Shown here in pieces: positions 23,827 through 35,089 of a stretch of 64,000 nucleotides of DNA. The stretch lies in contig NC_048543.1 of NCBI RefSeq assembly GCF_902806685.2, positions 6,552,106 to 6,616,105 of the forward strand, read 5' to 3'. Source of the stretch: Maniola hyperantus (taxonomy: Eukaryota; Arthropoda; Insecta; Lepidoptera; Nymphalidae). The number at the start of each line of letters is the position of its first letter. Position 1 is the stretch's first letter. The translations under genes were made by a program, and so were the position numbers. The notes below the pieces were generated by a model. That model had not been told where the DNA came from, made no database searches, and saw only the letters and a program-made list of their open reading frames with translations.

Positions 23827-26800
23827 TAGTTTATGTAATATACCTTGTCCCAATTGTGTCAAAGCAAGTGGAAATTTTTGATTTTGTAGCAATCGTGCCA
23901 AAGGAGGGCAGCATTGACTATAATATAAACCTAAGAATAAGGAATCAAGAATGACAAATGGAAGGTGGCAATACTGACGTAAACAATGGATCGTATTCCG
24001 GTGACAAAAGCTGGTCCTAGTAAGAACCAACAAACGAATTGGAAAACGGCTGACGAAGCGTCTGAAAAATGACGAACAATAATAGTCTGGTAAAACCTGA
24101 TTCGATAATCCCGATGCGAGTGGACGGTGATCTTCAGTATGAACTTCAGCAACTGATCGGGTCGCGATGGTGACAAGAGGGAGTCCAGTTAATTTGATGG
24201 AAAACAAGCAGACTAAATCGGGGTCGGCAAGTGGAAAGGGTGTATCCTTTTATAATAATAATAGATTTATCTACAGAATAGGGGTACAGAAGTAGATATC
24301 ATGGTTGGAAATCACTTTACCTGTTCTAGCAGATACTTACTAATGTTCAAGGGTTACTTAAATTCAAATTAAAGTTCTTATAATGGACGTATTCAGTAAT
24401 AATATATTAATTATGTCTTGCTGAATTCGGTACGTAGTAGAAGTTGTATAGACCCTTTAAAGTAGATCTAAAATGACATGCTGATTGTAAATGCTAAATA
24501 TCGGTTCATGTTAATGCACATCTTCGCAGTCACTCATTGTATTACGTTGATGTTTGGTGGAAACAGCACAGTAAAGAGCAAATTCTTAAATACTATTTCG
24601 AGTAACATCTATTCTAATAGACTATATAAGCAGTTCGCGCACGAAGGCTTGCTGACTTCACTCGCTAGGTATTAATGTATGGATCGCTGATATGTTATCA
24701 AAGCGTATAAGTACACCAATGTATCACGAAATAATTTCCTACATCTTAGTCATTCATTTGTCACACACTGACACGAGACAAGCAACGGTGACCGATGCAG
24801 CAATTCACGGCTCAGCATGACGCTGGGTTGGTGCAGCGTTGGGTGCTGTCTGTCCTCAATCACCGTGTTCAAGTTAACCATATTATCATAACAGGACGAG
24901 GGTCTCTGGCATCGTTCGTCCTTACGCGCTCAAGAATGTACAAGAATGGAAGTTTCCAGAAATCAGATTTTATTGTATGTTACATCAATTAAGTCTATAG
25001 TGCCATCAAGGACTCGTTGCTTGCGAGACAATAAAATGGGGCAACAAAACGCCGTCTGTTGCGCTCTCTATCGCACTTACGGGGCTTATGGTAGACACAG
25101 TTATGCATGCATCTACCCCTAGTGCAAGGATGATATGGGGCACCACGGGTAACGAGTTTATAATAATACAATAATACCTTGGCTAACATCATTGGACTTA
25201 TTTGTTATATTAATAATAGTATTTGTTGTACTACAATCGAGATACAGTCAGAGGAAGTCGTCTCAGTTATTTGAAAATATAGGATTACATTGTGCACATT
25301 GTAGATCTCATAGTGATCTGTACTGTGTATCATTATCAATAGTGGATTCATGTTTTCTTTAAATTTCTGAAATAATATGATTATTGGATTCTCCTTAGAA
25401 TACATTGTGGTTTGTTTCGATCTTAGTACTTATTAATAATAACAACTACATTTAACCATATTATTTATCTTGATTTCGTAGACATCAAGAATATTGGTTC
25501 AATATTCAATAATTCAATTTGATAGGTATTATCTTTTATTGTTATTCAAGTAGAGTACAAAATATGGTCACATAATATCTGTGCCGACATCTCTGCCTTT
25601 CTGGTCTGCAAAAATATTTTACAATCATTATTCATATACTTACCGATATTGCTTAGTATAATACTACATATATGCAATTAAAGATTGGCATATTGTTTTC
25701 TATTATTTGTTTTACGTTACATACTTATATTGTAATATTATAATTTTTTTCAACGGTGTCAATCAGTAGGTACCACTTGAGAATAATTAAATGTCAATTC
25801 ACGATAGTCAATTGATAATTCATGAAACACTACAAAGACATTATAATCAAGGTCAACTCATATCAAATATTCATCAATTGTATGAGAAAATTGGATTATA
25901 AGATATTCTTTTAATTATTTTAAGTTTAAAGAAATTATGAAGTCTACAGAAGTAGTTAGGTTCATTGGTATATTGTAGAACTTTGTGATTAATTTTGTAT
26001 AAAGTGTTAGTAATGGTCAATGGGATCCAACCACTCTTACCATATCTCTTAAAATGTTTATACTAGTGAAAATATTGTATTTGTGTTGCATTAGAGCATT
26101 ATGTAGGATTAGAATTCATGTCATTACAGCGGTAAGAAGGAAAGGGCAAACAAACTTACTTTAATTGAAAACTGATAGTGACATGGTTTAAAATCATAGA
26201 GTACTTAGCACTCAGAATTCAAGTTGGTGATAATTCACTATCCTTCTTTTCTTTCCTCGTTGTTGTTTTGTTTAAGTTTGATTATATTTTATTCGCTTTA
26301 GAATGCAATTTTACCAAAGATGTTTTATAATTCTCATAATTAGTATTGCCACATTTTGCATGCAAATATTTATTCACGTATTACTAAATACAAATACAAA
26401 CTTGAAAGAATATGTAGTTCATAATAATATTTAAAAAATTAAATTATTGATTTCACTATAATTTCCTTGTATTAAGTATTAACATAAATTGTGTTTGATT
26501 TAAGTATTTGATTATACTATTGTGAATTGGTTGTATACGTATATCACTAACAATAACCTAGATTATAGAATTTTCTTAATATCAAGCGTAAATCAGAATG
26601 ACTTATAGTATTTACTATTTACTTATCTCAGTGTGATTTGTTGTGTATTTATAAGAATTAGACTTACAGATGTTGATTGCAATGTACATAATGATTATTG
26701 ATACCAGTATTTTGTAGGTCTCATTGGCACTTGTTTTGTGCACTTGTTAAATCTAACAATGTTAGGCTTTGATCTGTTAGAGGAATTATTATACTAATCA

Positions 26801-26930
26801 TATTAATATAATATAGGACTGTTAAGGTATTCTATGTTGCTCCTATTGAGTTATGGGTATGAGGGCATTACCCTCCGTTGGAAGGCCGAGTGGTCAGATA
26901 TGGGGACATATCTGGAGCAGGATGGACGAC

Positions 26931-27050
26931 TGTGGGCAACACAGAAAAACCTGCGATCTGTCACCCGTGAGTGGAGGTGTGACAGCGCGCGGAAAAAAAG
27001 AGGAACGATTATAAAAGTAATTAAGGCGAGATATAAGTACTAGGTGATTA
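26931..27050 (+). repeat. Right copy of the 118/120-bp direct repeat
   Basis: Partner of 18266-18383. Unlike the left copy it is preceded by CGTTGGAAGGCCGAGTGGTC, which has no counterpart on the left. Confidence 0.95.
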
Positions 27051-27159
27051 TCAACGACGTCATCGATAGCGCGACGACAGCGGGCGACTGAGCTCAGGTT
27101 TGCTAATTAGCTTAGTTTTAACGTGCCACTTGCGGTCCGCGTATAACGTATCTACCTAT

Positions 27160-27488
27160 TTTCTTCTAATATCATTGCTCTCAGGGATAAAATCCGGAAC
27201 GAGGAAATTCGCAGAAGAACAAAAGCGACCGACATAGCTCAAAGGATTAGCGCGCTGAAGTGGCAATGGGCAGGCCATGTCTGTCGCAGAACCGATGGCC
27301 GATGGGGCAGACGTGTTCTGGAGTGGAGACCGTGTACCGGTAAGCGCAGTGTAGGACGACCCCCCGCCCGCTGGACTGATGACCTGAAGAAGGTGGTGGG
27401 GAGCGGTTGGATGAGGAAGGCGGAGGACCGTGTTTGGTGGCGCGCTCTTGGAAAGGCCTATGTCCAGCAGTGGACGCAAACAGGCTGA
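27160..27488 (+). pseudogene. RTE-type non-LTR retrotransposon, C-terminal fragment
   Basis: The frame ending TGA at 27486 reads LRDKIRNEEIRRRTKATDI, ALKWQWAGHVCRR, DGRWGRRVLEWRP, RSVGRPPARWTDDLKKV and VWWRALGKAYVQQW, the standard C-terminus of RTE elements. The 3' end carries the GATTGGATTGGATTGA microsatellite tail typical of that clade. The reading frame is clean but 5'-truncated, suggesting a fairly young dead copy; the minus-strand frame over it is a shadow. Confidence 0.88.
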
Positions 27489-28042
27489 TGGATTGGATTG
27501 GATTGAGGTATTATTATTATTGATCACTGCGTTCCATCTATTTACTTTGAATCCACTACGTACATCCTGACAGATTTACTTTGCCTGCTAAGATAACGTA
27601 TAACTCATCTCATTTTGCACCTCGGCTAAATTTCCCACGCCCTCTCGGACCATAACGTCCTTCGGAGTCCGGATCATATTTCGGCCCCGACGACCATAAT
27701 CTCCATAGAGATTAGCTAACTGCGCGGGAGATTTTATAGTGCGCAAAGTGTGTGCGCAAATACAGGTGCACTCCCTCATACTATTCTACATTCCCTCACT
27801 CTCATACCCCGTTGGGACGCAAAATCCCACACAACCGGAAAGAGGACCGACGGGTACGACTACGACTTAGGTACGTGCTCAGGAAGACACAGGGGTGACA
27901 CACCGCCAAGTTCCTAACTCTGTGTGCGCGTCTGACTCCCGCTTGACCGGTTTTTTACATTCACAAATCATGAATAATACCTACACTGATATCTGATTCT
28001 TACTAACAGGAGTAATAATAGTACAGTGTAATATATTATAAT
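27489..28042. other. Spacer with a dispersed repeat
   Basis: 27780-27955 (ATTCCCTCACTCTCATACCC, GACACACCGCCAAG, ending CGCTTGACCGGTTTTTT) looks like a lepidopteran interspersed repeat of unknown class. The rest is unassigned. Confidence 0.35.
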
Positions 28043-28262
28043 CATCGTCATCAACTCATTGCCGGCCTTCTACAGAGCGCAGATCTCCTCTAAAGAATGA
28101 AAAGGGTTTAGGTCATATTCCAGGAATGGCAGACAACAAACACCTTTGAGAGCATTACGGAGAACTCTTAGGCATGCAGGATTCCTCACGATGTTTTCCT
28201 TCAACGGTAATAAACTCTCATAAAAGTAAAATTTGCGTCTCTGGGATCGAACCTCTTGATGT
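28043..28262 (-). mobile_element. SINE-1, diverged copy
   Basis: TCGTCATCAACTCATTGCCG to CTCACGATGTTTTCCTTCAA, ending in a weak GGGATCGAACC head remnant. Confidence 0.7.
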
Positions 28263-28538
28263 TCACTATATTATGTATGCTCACATTGTAATCTCACTGA
28301 ATATTTGAGAGAGTTCACGACAAAGTGGTTTAATTATATCATCATGCAACTCAGCCACGCAGCCTGCCAGACATTCCAAATTCCACGCAGACCATGCTTC
28401 ATAGCATAACATACTAGATACTTTACTTAGAGATATATAACATTAAACTGATATTTTATGTGTTACTATAATACCTAATGTTTGCTATCCATTGCAATAC
28501 CTCTAACGTACCGTGCCAGTGCCACCTATTGTAGATAC

Positions 28539-28723
28539 AGTACACGGCCGAAAGTAATGTACATCGGCCTTTAGAATGACATTTCGGCTTTGTCGAACAT
28601 TGTCTCTGTTACTCATACCTATATGACGTTTAGTCGGTCTCAACAACCGAGACAGTGCTCTACAGTCTACAAATCTGCTATCTCCTTCTAAAGTTCAATG
28701 TACATTACTTTCGGCCGCGTACT
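28539..28723. mobile_element. MITE with 26-bp terminal inverted repeats
   Basis: 185 bp. The left end AGTACACGGCCGAAAGTAAT and right end ATTACTTTCGGCCGCGTACT pair over 26 bp with one mismatch. The interior holds ACATTGTCTCTGTT and a decayed inverse. Same family as 9036-9190. Confidence 0.85.
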
Positions 28724-29146
28724 ATACATTATATTACTATATCAGAAGCGAAAACCAACTCTACAAAGTGTCAATTCAATCGAATGATCGATGCATGCGC
28801 GAATTCATAGGTAACGTATACATAAACATTAATTTTTATGAAAAAGATTTTTACTCTTTTTAATATCAAATCGCCTGAAATAAATGACTATTTATTTATT
28901 ATTATTCAAACATTCGCAAACAATGGGGTTAATTAGAAAGCTATAATCACTCTACGGGAGATAGAGCTCTATATTCGGAGTAGGTATTATATTGAATCAG
29001 ATAATATTAAAAGTTAAATTATTATTTCCTAATATTTCAAAATAATCGATATTTTCTTCTCAAGCCTTTCATTTAGATATCCCCACGATATCCCACATTA
29101 TAACTACCATTAAAAGCAAATTGTCTTTTTGAAATTCTATGAGCCA

Positions 29147-29347
29147 ATGTCTGACTGACTGACTGACTGATCTAACAACGCACAGCTCAAACTACTAGAT
29201 GGATCGGGCTGAAATTTGGCATGTAGATAGCTATTATGACGTAAACATCCGCTAAGAAAGGATTTTTGAAAATTCAACTCCTAAGGGGTAAAATAGTGGT
29301 TTGAAATTTGTGTAGTCCACGCGGACGAAGTCGCGGGCGTAAGCTAG
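29147..29347 (+). mobile_element. Helitron-like type A
   Basis: GACTGACTGACTGATCTAAC to CACGCGGACGAAGTCGCGGG then CGTAAGCTAG|T. The 3' end is intact; the TCTATATA start is lost. Confidence 0.7.
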
Positions 29348-29759
29348 TTTAATGATAAAATGAATATCTCATTTGTTTTAAATTAAATTAAATTTGTTTT
29401 GAATTTGTTACTTATCTATACTTATAATAATTACGTAATATATGTAGGTTTAAAATACCACTTTTTTTGTTTTCGCTGTCGAGTAAAAAGGGAACATAAC
29501 AAATCGTAATTAAAAATTTAAAAACACGACTGTCCTGCATTAAAAACTAAAAGGAAAAAAATCACATTTGAAAATACCAATTTATTTATTTTTTTAAATG
29601 TATGGCCAGTGTCACTTGGGATGATGTGAGAATTCTTACCATACATCCAACTCTGGTCAGGCATTTAGATTTTAAATCTTTAAATAGCTAAAGTTATGGT
29701 GGGATAAATTCACAAACGTATATGGGTAAATGAGAGAAGCCGGTTGGTGCACAGGTAAT

Positions 29760-29976
29760 GTCTGTTCACTAACTTAGTGTCGCCACCCAACTAGTATTTA
29801 TTGTTTATTTTTATTTATTACAATAACCATAAGAATAATGTAGTAGGTATTCTATTTTATTCTTAAAATAGAAAACATTTATTTAACAAACACAGTGAAA
29901 AATAATAAGTACCTATAATAAAAGCAAAATAATAAATGCGCCTGCGGGTGTAGCGACACTTAGTTAGTGAACAGAC
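29760..29976. mobile_element. MITE with about 30-bp terminal inverted repeats
   Basis: GTCTGTTCACTAACTTAGTG at the left and CACTTAGTTAGTGAACAGAC at the right, followed inward by CGCCACC and GGTGTAGCG. 217 bp, AT-rich interior, no coding. Confidence 0.8.
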
Positions 29977-30374
29977 TTTAGCTCCATATTAGGTACATGA
30001 ACCCTGTAAACATTAAAGTTTCTATTTTTGGGTAAATAGACGTGTAAAAATTCAGCAGTTCACTCTCTAAAACCAATTAAATAATTCTGGTTCGCGAGTT
30101 TCTCAGCCAAATTACGCGGGCGCGTAATGAAAACGAGCACGTAGGTATTTGTTTATCTTGTCATTCTAATTAATTAAGGATCTTGTTTACGGTTTCAATG
30201 CGACAGATTTTAAGACTCACTCGGGTGAATTTTCATCACTTTATTTAATAACCTTTAGTTACCTTTACCATGTCCAACCATGTTTGCGAATTTTACCGTA
30301 GGATATTTCCGCAGATCTCTATATGAATACAGATTTAATAAGGTACTAGATACCAACCGCGACTACGTCCACGG
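29977..30374. other. Unique spacer
   Basis: No gene or repeat family recognised. Confidence 0.3.
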
Positions 30375-30500
30375 AGCTCTTTTAATTTCTGCCACAAAAA
30401 GTAGCCTACATCCCCGTCAAATTTGATTAAACGGATGGGCCGTGTAAAGCTAGCAGACAGACTGACAGACACTTTCACATTTTGTAATATTAGTGTGCAT
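30375..30500 (-). mobile_element. Helitron-like type B, decayed
   Basis: GCGACTACGTCCACGGAG, AAAAAGTAGCCTAC, GGGCCGTGTAAAGCTAGC and CATTTTGTAATATTAGT mark a compressed type B copy. Confidence 0.55.
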
Positions 30501-30738
30501 GTAGCACTTGAAATTTCATGTCATGCCGTGTGAAGTATAAAATAAGTACTCATATTACTATAAAACAAAGCAGCAATTCGTGTTTTTCTGTTAGCTAACC
30601 TAGGTTTTTGTTTACTTACTCGTACCTATGGCACCTCGTGGCTCCTGCCTGATGTGGTATTTATTCGCTTATTAGGTAGGTACTTTTAAATTTTTAAGTA
30701 AATTTTTATCATCATTTAGAATATTTCACGAGGAAAGT

Positions 30739-30960
30739 TTATATACAAATTATGTAGCTGATCCGCCAGATGTTTTGAGCTACGTAGGTTACTGTGGTTC
30801 TTCTACCTACTTCTGATTTGATACGTAGAGAACCGAACCGAACTCCAAGCATAGCTTTCTCCATCGCCCGCTGAGTGACTCTAAGCTTTCTTATGAGGCC
30901 CATAGTTAGCTTCCACATCTGGGATCCATATGTCATCACTGGTAACACGTACTGTGTGTA
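30739..30960 (-). pseudogene. RTE-type retrotransposon fragment
   Basis: The minus strand reads VLPVMTYGSQMWKLTMGL, IRKLRVTQRAMEKAMLGV and FGSLRIKSEVG, the segment just before the conserved RTE C-terminus seen at 27160-27488. Both flanks are lost, so an isolated scrap. Confidence 0.75.
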
Positions 30961-31028
30961 GACTTAGGTCTTTAGCATACAAGTTTACGTTTCCACTACA
31001 CAAACTGCATGCAACTTGTATGCAAGAT

Positions 31029-31212
31029 ACTTCATCATCATCAACCCATCGTCTGCCCTCCACTTTCTACTGAGCACGCATTCTCTGAATGAGAAGGGTT
31101 TAGGCCACAGTCCACCACGCCGATTGGCAGTCTTCACACACTTTGAGAACAGTAGGTAGGTATTGAGAACTCTCAGGTATGCAGGTTTCCTCACGATGTT
31201 TTCCTTCATTGT
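31029..31212 (-). mobile_element. SINE-1, 3' part
   Basis: TCATCATCAACCCATCGTC to CAGGTTTCCTCACGATGTTT; the tRNA-like head is missing. Confidence 0.7.
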
Positions 31213-31250
31213 ATACTTCTTGATTATAAATTGTTGGCTTTATAAGATAA

Positions 31251-31433
31251 CTAGCTCATGCTCGCGACTTTGTCCGCGTGGATTACACAAATTTCAAACC
31301 CCTATTTGATCCCCTTAAGGATTGAATTTTCAAAAATTCTGTCTTAACGGATGTCTACATCATAATAGCTATCTACATGCCAAATTCCAGCCCGATCCGT
31401 CCAGCTCTGCGTTGATAGATCAGTTAGTCAGCC
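31251..31433 (-). mobile_element. Helitron-like type A, 5'-shortened
   Basis: ACTAGCTCATGCTCGCGACT, TCCGCGTGGATTACAC, through GCCCGATCCGTCCAG to TAGTCAGCC. Confidence 0.7.
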
Positions 31434-32621
31434 TATGATGTAATGGTGATATTTAATTAGGTACTTAAACTTAAAACTAAAGCTATGAGGGTTACACACA
31501 ATAGGAGGAGCAAGACACTATTGCACAATGGAAATGCGACTTAATTTCCATTTAAGTAAAATACACAAAGATGTTCCAATAAATTATGGGAGATAGCGCT
31601 AGTACATTGGTCGAAATAAAATCGTTTTGTTGTGAAATAAATCTGGGCAATGTGTTGAGAGTGTCGCCGCAACCGAGTGGCGCGGCGCCAGAGGCCTCGC
31701 TGCTCTGGAGTGTCGCGAATTGAAATATTAATTTCGCTGTGTTAGAGAACAACTAAAACTGGGGTGATTTATTTTTATTTAATTTACTTTTAGTCGTCGT
31801 CAAAAGTGCCTATTCGAGGTTTTGTTGGTCAAGTTGTAGCTATGGACTACCATCGAAGGCCCAGAGCGGCATCACTGAGTGAAGTCTCCAATTTCTTTTA
31901 TGGTTCTTTTTGTATCTTACATTTAAAAAGAAGAATAAATTATCGAAATCCCAATTACTTAGTTTTTATTTTCTGGTGCATACACTTCTATATGTAGGTT
32001 ATAATAAAATGACTTATATGCACCAACGTTCTTGCAAGTAAATGATTATTTATTTGTCTAACTAAACTATACATATAATAGGTAGGTAGGTACTTGAGTC
32101 AGAAAACATATCCATAAAAACGGTTTCCAAAGCACCAGTCTGTACTCTGTACAAAGTATCCCCTTGTCGCAAAGATCTTTGCATATCGCGATCAAAGTAA
32201 ATGTGGACGTTTCAGGCGACTCGTCGTAATGTGTTGCTGTATTATAAGCGGGGTTGGCGAAAATAACAACACTGGCCGCTTGCCAACGCAAGAAAAGGCA
32301 TTTATTACAATGGGGACCGTCGGCGGAACAGTAGGCTGGTTTAGACATTACAATAAAATATAAAATGTATTTATCTACTGTGAAATATTATACAAACAAG
32401 TTTTATTATTGTAACTTAGCAAGGTGTTGCATTATTTAAGTTCACTGCAATATCAATATTAGTGAAAACTGATTTCAGGACACTAAAATATGTAGGTACC
32501 TTATAATATAAAGTAGGTACTTATAGTATAGAGTATTAAAATACAAATTCAATAGTTTCAATTCAAAATGTTCAATACTTAGTTTCATAGTTTATTGATT
32601 ATAAACACACAAATCTTTCTT
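31434..32621. other. Spacer without recognisable gene
   Basis: A short GC-richer patch at 31670-31725 and two unassigned open frames (31552-31752 and 32067-32348, both minus) show no family motif. Confidence 0.3.
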
Positions 32622-32868
32622 GTCTGCTAGCTTTTCACCGGCCCAACAGTTGAACAGATTTGGATGAAATTTGGTACAGAGTTAGCTTAAGTCCCGGGAA
32701 CTCTTTCATTTTCCGGGATAAAAAGTAGCCTATGTCCTTCACCGGGATGTAAGCTAACTCTATACTAAATTTCATCGAAATCAGTTAAACATGTTGGGCC
32801 GTGAAAAGCTAGCAGACAGACAGACAGACACACTTTCGCATTTATAATATTAGTATGGATGGATATAT
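32622..32868. mobile_element. Two Helitron-like type B 5' halves in inverted orientation
   Basis: A plus-oriented copy (GTCTGCTAGCTTTTCACCGG to CAGAGTTAGCTTA) faces a minus-oriented copy (GGGATGTAAGCTAACTC to CATTTATAATATTAGTATGG), joined through TTTCCGGGATAAAAAGTAGC. Confidence 0.65.
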
Positions 32869-32901
32869 GTTATCCATTTACCTCCCTACTGCACCTAAAA
32901 C

Positions 32902-33045
32902 CAGTGGCGTGCAGGTCATAGAGGCATAAATGCACTGCTTACCCCAGTTGTAATAGCTTAATGCAAATTTTACATTATGACCTGCTAGTAAACAGGTTCC
33001 CCTAACTAATGCCTACCCTGGCTTCAAACCCTGTGCACGCCACTG
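32902..33045 (+). mobile_element. hAT-type MITE with perfect 8-bp target duplication, copy 2
   Basis: 144 bp, the same family and orientation as 14502-14647, with ends CAGTGGCGTGCAGG and CTGTGCACGCCACTG. The flanks are CCTAAAAC on both sides (32894-32901 and 33046-33053). Confidence 0.93.
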
Positions 33046-33390
33046 CCTAAAACACCATGTATTTTCCAAAATAGGATGAAGCAGCCGATGTAAGTAAACG
33101 ATAATATTGTTAACTACCTATAACAAACTGTAACTACCTATAGGCTATAATTAATTTTCTTCCACGTTGGTGCGTGTAACAGACTTCACCCACATATGAA
33201 ATCGTAAATAGCGAGGAATTTCCCATTGCCTGACACAGTATAACTTTATACCGCGACCCTGCAGCAAATAATTCACGACGCTTCGTGGAATGCAATGCGG
33301 ATGTCTGATAAAATATACGAGGCGCAATGTAATCGGAGTTTTTCTGGGAATACGAAATTAAATATATATCATGTAAGGTATATTAATTGT

Positions 33391-33485
33391 TCAGAGCACG
33401 GGTCTCCTCTCAAAATGAGAATGGGTTTGGCCATAGTCCACTACGCTGACCAAGTGCGAATTGGCAGACTTAATACACCTTTTTC
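33391..33485 (-). mobile_element. SINE-1 fragment
   Basis: AGAGCACGGGTCTCCTCTC to AATTGGCAGACTTAATACACC, broken by the LINE piece that follows. Confidence 0.65.
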
Positions 33486-33542
33486 TTCACTCTGGGCTGG
33501 TTCCCGCTGTTGTCTATGCATTGCCCCTCCCCGCCGGAGTGT

Positions 33543-33780
33543 TCACTCCAGCCATTCAAGCTCTCTCCAGAAGCCGATTAGACCGCCCAGGTTGCCGAGG
33601 GCTTCATGGAGTGAGGTAGGGGATCTCAAATGGCGCTCGCGTTGTTCTGCCACACCCTAGGAGCACGTGCGTCGATGTTTCATCGACCTCCATGCAGGCG
33701 TTGCACAGAGAACTGTCGGTGACACCTATAACGAAAAGGTGTTTGTTTAGTAGGCTATGCCCTGTGATGACTTATGAGTA
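33543..33780 (-). pseudogene. Non-LTR retrotransposon tail (post-RNase H C-terminus), frameshifted
   Basis: The minus strand reads VITGHSLLNKHLFVIGVTDS, SLCNACMEVDETSTHVLLGC, then a stop and a shift to EALGNLGGLIGFWRELEWLE followed by TGA. This is the usual end of LINE polyproteins with a Cys-rich terminal motif. It carries one stop and one frameshift, so it is dead. Confidence 0.75.
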
Positions 33781-33788
33781 CTTAACTT

Positions 33789-33890
33789 CTACCTTTGAGA
33801 ACCTTCTCATTCTGAGATGAGCCCCGCGCTCAGTATCGACTATCGAGCCGAAGCGGACGATGGATTGATCATGATGATAATGATGATTGT
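33789..33890 (+). mobile_element. SINE-1 3' end, opposite orientation to 33391-33485
   Basis: ACCTTTGAGAACCTTCTCA to TTGATCATGATGATAATGAT. With the minus-strand piece at 33391 it brackets the LINE fragment. Confidence 0.6.
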
Positions 33891-34720
33891 TCAGAGTAAC
33901 CGACATTGCTCAGCACTCAGCAGTTTGAAATGGCAATAGATAAATACCCCATTGCCATTTCAGCTTCGCCCATAGGTGCTAGCACGGTGACTGCGCTTCG
34001 GTGGAAAGCGCAACATTGGTAGTACTGTGTTCAATACGCACTATAGGACTCACTAGGTCGGCAGATGACATCAATGGAGTCGCAGGGAGCCGTTAGATTC
34101 AGGGGGCGCAAGACCGTAGCGTGTGGTGTGGAAGTCCCAATATTAGAGACCTAAGTATGTCCAGTCCAGCTATGGACGTCTATCGGTTGAATGTTCAAAA
34201 TATTAGGTACCTAGTGTACCACCCATCAATTATGTCGCCAATGCTCTACATACCTACTCAATGGGTGTTTATTTCTAAATTCTCTTTTACTGAATCCCGC
34301 GCAATAAGTCCCGGAATTAAATGTGTCTCTTAATTCCTTCCAGCCAGTCCCTTTGTTTGCGATTGTTTGTTCTGCTAATTGTGACGGAAGTGCTATTTAC
34401 GGATCCAATAAACTTCCCGCTCGTAACTTTGCCAATCATGAAAGACTTGTTATTGCATTTTTATTGTTATTAAAGGCTCTAATTCCCAGCTAAAGATATA
34501 AGCTTTATTCAAATTGGCGAGAATAGTAGAGTCGTAAAATGTACGTACCTACACTTCAAGCGGCAAAGTTTTCCTGAAATTTTGACTACTTACGTTGAAA
34601 TTAATATTAACTTAATAGTTATACATAATATGTCAGTCTGAATTTTTAGGATGTTGCTATAGGTTAGAAATTTATTTACTACGTCATACTGAACAGTGAA
34701 AAAAAAATGAAAATAAAATA
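33891..34720. other. Unique spacer
   Basis: No repeat or gene recognised. 34340-34460 looks like ordinary unique sequence of balanced composition. Confidence 0.3.
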
Positions 34721-35027
34721 AAAACCGACTTCAATAACCACAAACACTAAAAAGTAAAAAATAATTTAATTTATTACCGAATATATAAATGTATACAAGA
34801 GTCATTGTTGTTCTACAATTTAATATTTTTTGGAGCCGATGCCATTTAGCTGCACAAACCGTCTATCTACTCTTCATATTGTTTTGTGACCCCACATTGG
34901 CACCTCAATGGCACTGACTCCAAAAATATTATAAAGAACAATAATAACTCTAGTATACATAATATATTCGGTAATAAATTAAATTATTTTTACTTTTTAT
35001 TGTTTGTGGTTATTGAAGTCGGTTTGT
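34721..35027. mobile_element. Foldback MITE with about 65-bp terminal inverted repeats
   Basis: The left end AAACCGACTTCAATAACCAC, running on to ATTTATTACCGAATATAT, is inverted at the right end (ATATATTCGGTAATAAATT to GTGGTTATTGAAGTCGGTTT). The AT-rich flanks extend the palindrome by about 13 bp on each side. Confidence 0.85.
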
Positions 35028-35089
35028 ATTTTTATTTCACAATTTTTAGTCGCCATTGTACTAAAATATGATATGTCGAGTTAAAACCT

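Larger units (their letters stand above)
18384..26930. other. 8.5-kb non-coding block, nearly free of interspersed repeats
   Basis: Between the two direct repeats I find none of the SINE, Helitron-like or CCGGCCAAG-type sequences that occur every 1-2 kb elsewhere; the only dispersed repeat recognised is at 22326-22476, plus the tandem array at 22881-23826. No coding pattern could be recognised. A 222-codon frame (23539-24207, minus) is largely the array read in one frame. It could be a non-autonomous long insertion bounded by short terminal repeats, or unique sequence such as a long non-coding RNA locus. Confidence 0.5.

Noticed and set aside
18266..27050. Complete LTR retrotransposon
   Set aside because: The direct repeats start with TG but do not end in CA, are only about 120 bp, and no gag, protease, polymerase or integrase trace was seen between them; left as an open finding.
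27156..27527. 123-codon minus-strand frame
   Set aside because: Antisense shadow of the RTE C-terminus.
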